Assembly (NCBI RefSeq): GCF_900541605.1
Contig: NZ_UQKJ01000042.1
Location: 1 to 15,600, forward strand
Source: an uncultured Dialister sp.
GTDB taxonomy: Bacteria; Bacillota; Negativicutes; Veillonellales; Dialisteraceae
Length of the DNA: 15,600 bases
Direction of reading: 5' to 3'
Below the pieces are notes generated by a model. The model searched no databases. It had not been told where the DNA came from and worked only from the letters and a program-made list of their open reading frames with translations. Each line of letters begins with the position of its first letter. The first letter of the stretch is position 1. Below are positions 6,295 through 12,087 of the stretch, one piece after another. A program made the position numbers and the translations under genes.

Positions 6295-6612
6295 GAAATA
6301 TGACATGACCCACTCCCATTATTTCGATTGGTGACACGCTTCCCCACGGGTGTGAGTATGCCGCATGACACTGCAACCTAAAATTGCACAGCTTCGAGGG
6401 GCCGAGAAATCTTTCTTGTGAACGGGAATACAGGGTATTTCAACTATTCCCTCTCTTTCGCAGATTCCGCCTCTTCGAGGTGGATCCATCCCCGCCCTTT
6501 GGGCTGCCCCCTTCTCCAAGGGGGCACGCGTCAAACGATAGAGTCTCCAGCATGAACACGGTATTCCGGATTGATAACACTACCCACTCCCCCGTCATTT
6601 CGAGCGGTGGCA
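6295..6612. repeat. Dispersed imperfect repeat, long module, copy 1
   Basis: This stretch is matched by 7146-7435. Shared blocks include GCCCCATGACACTGCA-like sequence, AGCTTCGAGG, GAAATCTTTCTTGTG, the long block TTTCGCAGATTCCGCCTCTTCGAGG, CATCCCCGCCCTTTGGGCTG, CTCCAAGGGGGCACGCGTC and AAACGATAGAG, then TCATTTCGAGCGGTGGCA. Identity is high but with scattered substitutions. Open frames on both strands are short and share their translated sequence only because the DNA repeats. I see no ribosome binding site or protein family here. Confidence 0.8.
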
Positions 6613-6720
6613 AGGGAACTGGAGTCACAGCAGCGAACACAATTTGAAGGAGCGAAGCGACGCACAAATTGTTGTGAGTCGCTGATAGCCGTGCTGCAGG
6701 GAGCGAAGCAACCGAGAATC
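6605..6720. repeat. Hairpin-rich spacer with GGAGCGAAGC motifs
   Basis: CAGCGAACACAATTTG and CAAATTGTTGTGAGTCGCTG can pair imperfectly around a loop containing GGAGCGAAGCGA. A second GGAGCGAAGCAA follows at about 6700. The loop motif resembles the CGCTTCGCT loop of the 205-bp elements read on the other strand, so a relationship between the families is possible but not shown. Confidence 0.45.
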
Positions 6721-6835
6721 CAGTGACACGCTTCCCCACGGGTGGCAGCATGCTGCATGACACTACAGCTAAGAATCGATACAGCTTCGACGAGCCCCGA
6801 AATCTTTCTTGTGGTCGGGAATACAGGGCTTTCCG
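6715..6835. repeat. Dispersed imperfect repeat, short module
   Basis: CAGTGACACGCTTCCCCACGGG repeats 6330-6349. The following GGCAGCATGCTGCATGACA, GCTAAGAATCGATACAGCTTC and GAAATCTTTCTTGTG match 7433-7510 with few changes. No coding function is seen. Confidence 0.7.
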
Positions 6836-6875
6836 CCGATTTCCGTTGCAGCGAAGCTGCGGTAGAAATTCAAAA

Positions 6876-6972
6876 GGCGGCGCTTCCCAATCTGTGCGCC
6901 GCCACATCCACCTTGGCCGAAGGCCATTACCCTTGAGCCACTTCGCCCGCAGGGCGTTACCCCTCAGCACCT
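6876..6972. repeat. Modular hairpin array (same family as 10078-10304)
   Basis: An 8-bp stem GGCGGCGC/GCGCCGCC (6876-6883 with 6896-6903) is followed by two ~29-nt units. The first contains GGCCGAAGGCC and ends CTTGAGCCAC; the second contains CGCCCGCAGGGCG and ends CCTCAGCACC. The same parts occur at 10202-10300 with the two units in the opposite order. The unit stems differ in sequence yet stay paired. Confidence 0.65.
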
Positions 6973-6988
6973 TTTTTGCACTGTCAGG

Positions 6989-7152
6989 GTTGTAACACCG
7001 TCACAGGCATCTACCCGGGAGATTTCTCGACTCACTCTCTCATACGATTCTTACAGGTACTGTCACTCCGGCGCTTACCACCGCTCGAAATGACGTTAAG
7101 GGGAAGAAGTCATTTTACTGAAAACGTTTTTTCTGTATACTTTCCCATCCCA
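6989..7152. repeat. 549-bp-offset direct repeat, first copy
   Basis: GTTGTAACACCGTCA starts at 6989 and again at 7538; CCACCGCTCGAAATGACG starts at 7078 and again at 7627. Both pairs are 549 bp apart, with matching sequence between and after them (for example CTGAAAACGTTTTT and CTGTATACTT). The block ends next to an inverted TCATTTCGAGCGG at 7162, so it can fold back with a ~65-nt spacer. Confidence 0.75.
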
Positions 7153-7440
7153 CCCCTGTCATTTCGAGCGGAGGAAGAATGCCCCATGACACTGCAGCCC
7201 AGAATCGCTGCAGCTTCGAGGAGACTCGAAATTTTTCTTGTGTTCGGGAATATCGAGTATTTCAACTTTTCCATCTCTTTCGCAGATTCCGCCTCTTCGA
7301 GGCGGATCCATCCCCGCCCTTTGGGCTGCCCCCCTTCTCCAAGGGGGCACGCGTCAAACGATAGAGCCTCCAGCGTGAACATGGTATTCCGGAATGATAA
7401 CACTCCCCACTCCCCCGTCATTTCGAGCGGTGGCAGCATG
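7146..7440. repeat. Dispersed imperfect repeat, long module, copy 2
   Basis: This is the close partner of 6295-6612. The central block from the TTTCGCAGATTCC sequence through CACGCGTCAAACGATAGAG is nearly identical. The flanks TGTCATTTCGAGCGGAGGAA (left) and CGTCATTTCGAGCGGTGGCA (right) are direct repeats of each other. Confidence 0.8.
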
Positions 7441-7530
7441 CTGTATGACATTGCAGCTAAGAATCGCTACAGCTTCGACGAGTCGAGAAATCTTTCTTGT
7501 GTTCGGGATTACAGGTTTTTTCCCCCATGA
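7425..7530. repeat. Dispersed imperfect repeat, short module, second copy
   Basis: GGCAGCATGCTGTATGACA, GCTAAGAATCGCTACAGCTTC and GAAATCTTTCTTGTG match 6742-6815 with scattered changes. The stretch to GGATTACAGGTTTTTT also aligns with the degenerate copy at 2660-2710. Confidence 0.7.
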
Positions 7531-7537
7531 TATTAGC

Positions 7538-7700
7538 GTTGTAACACCGTCATATCCATTTATCTGGGAGATTTCTCGACTCTTTCTCACATTTCATTCT
7601 TATGTTTTCCCTCACTCCGGCGCGTACCACCGCTCGAAATGACGAGGTGAGGGAAGATATCATTTTGCTGAAAACGTTTTTCCTGTATACTTCCCTATCC
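7538..7700. repeat. 549-bp-offset direct repeat, second copy
   Basis: This is the second copy of the block at 6989-7152. CCACCGCTCGAAATGACG at 7627-7644 and the inverted CGTCATTTCGAACGG at about 7706 again form a long-spaced inverted pair. Confidence 0.75.
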
Positions 7701-7873
7701 CATCCCCCGTCATTTCGAACGGAGGAAGAATGCCCCATGACACTGCAGTCCAAAATCGCTACAGCTTCGACGAATCCCGAAATCTTTCTTGTGGTCGGGA
7801 ATGCAGGGCTTCCGCTGCGACGAAGCCGCGATAGAGACTCAAAAGGCGGCGCTTCCCATTTTGTGCGCCGCCT
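7700..7873. repeat. Dispersed repeat plus GGCGGCGC/GCGCCGCC hairpin
   Basis: GGAGGAAGAATGCCCCATGACACTGCA repeats 7170-7196 in near-identical form, and GAAATCTTTCTTGTGGTCGG matches 6801-6820. It ends with a perfect 8-bp stem GGCGGCGC (7845-7852) and GCGCCGCC (7865-7872), the same stem as at 6876-6903, here with a 12-nt loop. Confidence 0.7.
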
Positions 7874-7908
7874 CCACTACTCCTCATTCCTAAATCCTCA
7901 TTCCTAAT

Positions 7909-7959
7909 TATAAAGAAAAAGTCTGTGAAGATTCATTCTCCACAGACTTTTTCTTTATA
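7909..7959 (-). terminator. Strong bidirectional intrinsic terminator after the L,D-transpeptidase gene
   Basis: TATAAAGAAAAAGTCTGTG (7909-7927) pairs perfectly with CACAGACTTTTTCTTTATA (7941-7959), a 19-bp stem whose A/T-rich lower half gives a T-tract in either direction. It begins 3 bp past the transpeptidase stop codon, so it serves that gene on the minus strand. Confidence 0.88.
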
Positions 7960-7962
7960 GAA

Positions 7963-9183
7963 TTACTTCAGATCGTAATTGTAATGGTCATCCAGTGTAC
8001 CGCTCACATGGAAGAGAGTCGGTGCATCGGCTGCATCGATGAGAAGGGACCGATTCTTCAGTACCGCCGGTGCTTCTCCGTTTGCGGTGCGGATGCGGTT
8101 CCAGTTCGGCGACCATTCAGCACGGATGCCCAATGCTTTGGCCACGGCCATCACCGGCAGGTATACGTGGCCGTCTTTCCCGAAGGCCCGGGCATCCAGT
8201 TTCTTTCCGTTCACATAGAGGTCGTAGACCTTCACCACGTACCGCGGATCGCCGTCGGAGGCATTGATGGCCTCCTGTACGTCGTCATCGGAAACATAGG
8301 CAGACACGCCGAAGGGGGCCAGTTTCTGTTTCACCGTGGCCACATCTAGGGGTTCCCTGCCGTAGCCATCGGGATAGATATAGTACACCACCGTATGGTC
8401 CGCTTCTTCCTGTACCACCACCCGTTCATAGATGATGTCCACGGGGATACCCATGACGATATGGTTGTAGAGGTCTTCCACATCCGCCTCGTTCATGCGG
8501 ACGCAGCCATGAGAGGCATAGGTGCCGATGGCGGAAGGCCGGTTCGTGCCATGGATGCCGTAGTTGCCGCCGATACCGATCCACCGGTAGCCGATGGGGC
8601 AGTCCGGCCCGGAAGGAATGGTGACAGACGGGTTGTCAGGGTCCACCCAGGTGGGATCCTTTTCCATGTCAATCACCGTTCTCCGTCCCGTGGGGGTAGG
8701 AGAATCGGGCTTGCCCGGGGCAATGGGATACATGCGGATGCCCACGTCCCCCTGGTACAGGGTGAGGAGACGGCTGGCCAGGTTGATTTCAATGCGCTTG
8801 TCCTCGAACCGGGGCTTCGCCGGCGCCGTTTCGTCCGCCTTTCTCACTTCTTCTTTGACAGCCGCCGTTTCTTTGGCCGGAGCGGTCTTGGAAGGAGAGG
8901 CTTTCTTCACTTCCGTTTTTTCAACAGTCTTCTCCACAGCCTGTTTCTCCGGCTTTTCTTCCTTCACCGCCGTTTTTTCCTCGGTCTCTGTTTCCTGCTT
9001 CACGGCAGCCTTTGCCTCTTTCTTATGGGCCTTTTTCGGTATCACCGTTTCGATGACTTTTCCCTTAATGACGGTGACTTCCCCTTCCCGGGCCGGTTCC
9101 TGGGCGGAAATATCGGCAGCGCCGATGGTACAGGTTCCCAAAGCCGCGCAGATGGCTGCGGCCAGCATGATTTTCTTTAACAA
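7963..9183 (-). CDS. Secreted L,D-transpeptidase (YkuD domain)
   Basis: L,D-transpeptidases make 3-3 peptidoglycan crosslinks or attach groups to the cell-wall peptide. I place the start at the TTG at 9183 (406 residues): GGAGAGGGG lies 7 nt upstream and the product opens with a classic signal peptide, MLKKIMLAAAICAALG, with likely cleavage near ISA-QEP. The frame runs back to 9324, but that would overlap the upstream gene and bury the signal peptide. Residues ~50-125 are a Lys/Glu/Ala-rich linker. The YkuD catalytic domain spans about 128-250, with H211 (GIHGTNRP) and the signature SHGCVRM, nucleophile C227. The C-terminal ~150 residues include VNGKKLDA and YLPVMAVAKALGIRAEWSPN, resembling a copper-amine-oxidase-N-like domain often found in Firmicute envelope proteins. 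A strong terminator follows at once. Confidence 0.9.
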   Translation of the reverse strand: MLKKIMLAAAICAALGTCTIGAADISAQEPAREGEVTVIKGKVIETVIPKKAHKKEAKAAVKQETETEEKTAVKEEKPEKQAVEKTVEKTEVKKASPSKTAPAKETAAVKEEVRKADETAPAKPRFEDKRIEINLASRLLTLYQGDVGIRMYPIAPGKPDSPTPTGRRTVIDMEKDPTWVDPDNPSVTIPSGPDCPIGYRWIGIGGNYGIHGTNRPSAIGTYASHGCVRMNEADVEDLYNHIVMGIPVDIIYERVVVQEEADHTVVYYIYPDGYGREPLDVATVKQKLAPFGVSAYVSDDDVQEAINASDGDPRYVVKVYDLYVNGKKLDARAFGKDGHVYLPVMAVAKALGIRAEWSPNWNRIRTANGEAPAVLKNRSLLIDAADAPTLFHVSGTLDDHYNYDLK

Positions 9184-9253
9184 TGGATTTCCCCTCTCCA
9201 AAAACAATGAAAAAATAGATAAAAGTGAGGAAACAGGGACTCCCTGTTTCTTT

Positions 9254-10030
9254 TTAAAAAGCTTCTTCGTGCCTTCTCTTCCGTTCCTCAGACAGACTGC
9301 CCAAAAGGTCCGGCATGGAATCACTCTTCCACACCCAGTCCGGTGCCAGGGCCGCCGCCTTTTCCTTGGCCGCCAGAAGGTCGTAGTATACCTGCCATTT
9401 GGCGTCCACCAGGCTCCGCCCGCTCTGCCGGAGCAGGTAAGCCGGATGGAAGGTGGGCATCACCGGAATGCCGTGGTAGTCGATCCAGTGGCCCCGGCTG
9501 CGGATGATCCCCGCTTCCCGGCCCAGGAAGAATCGGAGTGCCACCTTTCCGAGGCCTACGATAACCTTCGGCTGTACAAGGCGGATTTCCTGCTCCAGCC
9601 ACAGGGCGCCGCAGAAGCGGCCTTCCTCCATGGTGGGAGTCCGATTGCCCCGGGGACGGCATTTTACAATATTCGTCACATATACATGGTCCCGGGTGAT
9701 ACCGACGGAGTAAAGGGCTTTGTCCAAAAGCTGGCCGGAAGGTCCGATCAGGGGAGCCCCGTAATCATCCTCCACGCCCCCGGGGCCTTCACCCACCACC
9801 ATGAGCGGTGCGTCTGCGGGGCCTGAAGAAAGAACGGGCCCCAGGCCCCCTTCTTTCCGAAGATGGCAGGCGCTGCAGGTACGGATGGCCTTCGCCAGTT
9901 CTTCATGGGAGCCATATTCTGTCCTTTCTCCGGTTTCTTCCCGGAGCTCCCGCTGCCTGCGGGCCGCATATTCTTCGGGATCCTCCCGTCCAAATAAATC
10001 CAATGGTATCACCTTGCGATTCTTATACAT
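9254..10030 (-). CDS. Family-4 (iron-sulfur) uracil-DNA glycosylase
   Basis: This enzyme excises uracil from DNA at the start of base-excision repair. Seen in the sequence, numbering from the ATG at 10030 (258 residues): four cysteines with family-4 spacing (C52, C55, C124, C140) that would ligate a 4Fe-4S cluster; motif A GEGPGGVEDDYGAP at about 80-93, followed by LIGPSGQLLD; TNIVKCRPRGNRTP; and the motif HPAYLLR at about 195-201. The start is uncertain. The frame is open to 10189, but 10078 onward lies in a repeat element. The ATG at 10030 lacks a clear ribosome binding site. A TTG at 10003, preceded by AAGGTGAT, is an alternative. The 70-bp gap to the transpeptidase gene suggests co-transcription. 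Confidence 0.88.
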   Translation of the reverse strand: MYKNRKVIPLDLFGREDPEEYAARRQRELREETGERTEYGSHEELAKAIRTCSACHLRKEGGLGPVLSSGPADAPLMVVGEGPGGVEDDYGAPLIGPSGQLLDKALYSVGITRDHVYVTNIVKCRPRGNRTPTMEEGRFCGALWLEQEIRLVQPKVIVGLGKVALRFFLGREAGIIRSRGHWIDYHGIPVMPTFHPAYLLRQSGRSLVDAKWQVYYDLLAAKEKAAALAPDWVWKSDSMPDLLGSLSEERKRRHEEAF

Positions 10031-10077
10031 ACGAGCCACAACAGGACGAATAACGGGTTTGCCATTCGGCCCGAAAA

Positions 10078-10304
10078 GTGGCTGAGGTGGCTCAGGGTTC
10101 TCAGGGGGAACGGCCTTCGGCCGAGGGGAAGGTGTGCCGCAACAATTCATAATGCGGCACGAATGATGTAATAAGCGGCGAAGCCGCAAAATACAAACTC
10201 CGCGGCGCTTTAAAATATGATGCGCCGCACCTCCCCCTCGCCCGTAGGGCGTTTCCCCTCAGCCACCTTGCCGAAGGCATTCCCCTTGAGCCACCTTGAC
10301 TCCA
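10078..10304. repeat. Modular hairpin element between dnaB and the glycosylase gene
   Basis: The element holds in order: outward-facing units with CTGAGGTGGCTCAGGG and GGCC-TTC-GGCC; stem GTGCCGCA/TGCGGCAC (10134-10160); GCGGC-GAA-GCCGC (10175-10187); GCGGCGC/GCGCCGC (10202-10228); then CGCCC-GTA-GGGCG with CCCCTCAGCCACC, and TGCC-GAA-GGCA with CCCTTGAGCCACC. The left units read on the minus strand match the right units, so the ends are inverted repeats. Related parts occur at 6876-6972. It fills the 315-bp gap between dnaB and the glycosylase start. Confidence 0.7.
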
Positions 10305-10345
10305 ATCGTACTCACAAAAATGAGAATATTCCCTTCTTCCAGCAC

Positions 10346-11788
10346 TCACTGCATATCCGGCGGGGGCTCCTGGTTTGTGATTTCATAGAACAGGGTGAAC
10401 TGTCCGGCGAAGTGGAGCTTCACCGTGTCCACCGGGCCATTACGGTTCTTGGCCAGGATGACTTCGGTCTCATTCTTTCTGGGGTCATCGTCTTCGATTT
10501 CCCGGTTGTAGTAAGCTTCCCGATACAGGAAACTGACCATGTCCGCATCCTGTTCCAGGGACCCCGATTCACGGAGGTCCGACAGGAAAGGCCGATGGTC
10601 CTGCCGGGATTCCACGCTTCGGGAGAGCTGGGACAGGGCAATGACCGGCACGTTCAGTTCCCTGGCCAGGCTCTTCAGGGACCGGGAAATCTCGGAAATT
10701 TCCTGCTGCCGGTTATCCCCGTTCCGGGATACGTTCTTGGCCTGCATGAGCTGGAGGTAGTCGATCATGATGATGTCCAGCCCATGTTCCGCCTTCAGGC
10801 GGCGGCACTTGGACCGGATTTCCGATACCGAAATGCCCGGCGTATCGTCGATATAGAGGGGCGCATCCATGAGGACGCTGGCTGCATTGGCCAGCTGGTC
10901 CCATTCCTTCTGGGTGGAAATGCGGCCCGTCCGGAGCCGGGAGCTGTCCACCAGGGCCGTAGAGCAGAGCAGGCGCTGTACCAGCTGTTCCCTGGACATT
11001 TCCAGGGAGAAGAAGGCCACGCTCCGATGGGCCGAGGAAATACTCATATTCTTTGCGATATTCAGGACGAAGGCCGTTTTACCCATGGACGGGCGGGCAG
11101 CGACGATGATGAAATCCCCCTTCTGGAACCCGCTTGTCAGGGCATCCAGGGACGGGAATCCGCTGGCCAGGCCGGTGATGGATTCCTTGTTCTTGAATTT
11201 CCGGGTGATTTCCTGCAGTTCGTTCTGTACGGCCTCTCCGATGGGGGTGAAGTCTGACCGCCGTTCATCCCTCGTCACTTCGAGGATGGACTTTTCCGCA
11301 TCGTCCGTAATATCCGCCACGTCCTGCCTTTCGGAGTAGGCTTCGTCGGCGATGGTGCCGGCGGCATCGATGAGGCGGCGGAGCTTCGCCTTCCCCGCCA
11401 CGATTTCCGCATGGCGGTCCACGGACTTCGTGGTCACCACGTTGGCCGCCAGTTCATTCACGTAGAGCACGCCGCCCACGTCGTCCAGGCGGCCCATTCG
11501 CTTCAGTTCTTCCGTCACCGTCAGGATGTCCGCCGGTTCTCCCCGGTGGGACAGATTCAGGATGGCCTGGAAAATGATGGCATTTGCTTCCCGATAGAAA
11601 TCGGCAGCCGTCAGCACATCCTCCGCCGTGAGAATGGCGTCTTTGTCCAGCAGCATGGCTCCCAGTACCGATTTCTCCGCTTCAATATTCTGCGGAGGCA
11701 CCCGGGATACGATCATGGTGTCGGTATCAGATTTTTTCTTCCATTCCTTCTTGGGCTGGAAGTTTTTGTCTTGAAATGAATCAGCCAA
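10346..11788 (-). CDS. dnaB: Replicative DNA helicase DnaB
   Basis: The hexameric 5'-3' helicase unwinds DNA at the replication fork and recruits primase. The protein has 480 residues, starts at a TTG and has AGGAGG 7 nt upstream. The N-terminal all-helical domain begins at about residue 28 with VPPQNIEAEKSVLGAML, preceded by a basic lead-in (PKKEWKKKSDTDT) slightly longer than usual. The RecA-like C-terminal domain has Walker A ARPSMGKTAF (K237), the H1a motif FFSLEMSREQL, Walker B IIMIDYLQLM (D343), the H3 motif VIALSQLSRSVE, and FLSDLRESGSLEQDADMVSFLYRE near the end, all typical of DnaB. No intein is present. It lies downstream of sbcC but behind a repeat element and its own likely promoter. 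Confidence 0.96.
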   Translation of the reverse strand: MADSFQDKNFQPKKEWKKKSDTDTMIVSRVPPQNIEAEKSVLGAMLLDKDAILTAEDVLTAADFYREANAIIFQAILNLSHRGEPADILTVTEELKRMGRLDDVGGVLYVNELAANVVTTKSVDRHAEIVAGKAKLRRLIDAAGTIADEAYSERQDVADITDDAEKSILEVTRDERRSDFTPIGEAVQNELQEITRKFKNKESITGLASGFPSLDALTSGFQKGDFIIVAARPSMGKTAFVLNIAKNMSISSAHRSVAFFSLEMSREQLVQRLLCSTALVDSSRLRTGRISTQKEWDQLANAASVLMDAPLYIDDTPGISVSEIRSKCRRLKAEHGLDIIMIDYLQLMQAKNVSRNGDNRQQEISEISRSLKSLARELNVPVIALSQLSRSVESRQDHRPFLSDLRESGSLEQDADMVSFLYREAYYNREIEDDDPRKNETEVILAKNRNGPVDTVKLHFAGQFTLFYEITNQEPPPDMQ

Positions 11789-11823
11789 ATGAATGCCTCC
11801 TTGTGTACTTAGTTATGTCTTAT

Positions 11824-11832
11824 ATTTTACCA
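11824..11832 (-). promoter_or_regulatory. Possible extended -10 promoter for dnaB
   Basis: On the minus strand TGGTAAAAT (TGN plus a one-mismatch TATAAT) lies about 36 bp upstream of the dnaB TTG start. No good -35 is visible at the proper distance. It sits just outside repeat copy 3. Confidence 0.4.
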
Positions 11833-11852
11833 TATGGGTGGCATAAACGGGT

Positions 11853-12058
11853 GAATGGGGCTAAGGGTTGCAGGTCGGGCACCGCTGCGCTGGCCCGACC
11901 TGGTTGTGGCTTTGGTAAGGCTGCCGCCTTACCAAAGCGGGGGGCATAAGGTTCTTAAGCGGCTTTGCCGCGTTATATAAGTTTTCCCTTCCTGTTAAGC
12001 GAAGCGGCCGCCCGGTTATCCGAGCGCCAGCGAGGGGACCCACCACCATTAGCCCCAG
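11853..12058 (+). repeat. Structured ~205-bp multi-hairpin repeat, copy 3
   Basis: The ends are inverted repeats: GAATGGGGCTAAGGGTTG, and at the right the reverse complement of CTGGGGCTAATGGTGGTGGG. Stems are CAGGTCGGGC/GCCCGACCTG (10 bp, 11871-11902, loop ACCGCTGCGCTG); CTTTGGTAAGG/CCTTACCAAAG (11 bp, 11910-11937); and GCGGC-TTT-GCCGC (about 11959-11971). The first two stems use different bases from copies 1 and 2 yet remain paired. The right third diverges, and the long-range GGGGGCATAAGG stem has lost its partner. It separates the sbcC stop from the dnaB promoter and shares the plus-strand orientation of the other copies although its neighbours are minus-strand genes. Confidence 0.75.
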
Positions 12059-12087
12059 TCACACGCCCGGCGTTCCAGAGAATCGCC

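Noticed and set aside
6300..7900. CRISPR array
   Set aside because: Repeats are imperfect, of mixed length (about 20 to 300 bp), not regularly spaced, partly inverted, and have no unique spacers or nearby cas genes.
9184..9324. An upstream start for the L,D-transpeptidase at 9324
   Set aside because: It would overlap the glycosylase gene by 71 bp and put 47 residues before a clean signal peptide. The TTG at 9183 has a well-spaced GGAGAGGGG.
11853..12058. Intrinsic terminator between sbcC and dnaB
   Set aside because: The stems in repeat copy 3 are strong, but none is followed by a T-tract in either direction, so a classic rho-independent terminator is not supported.
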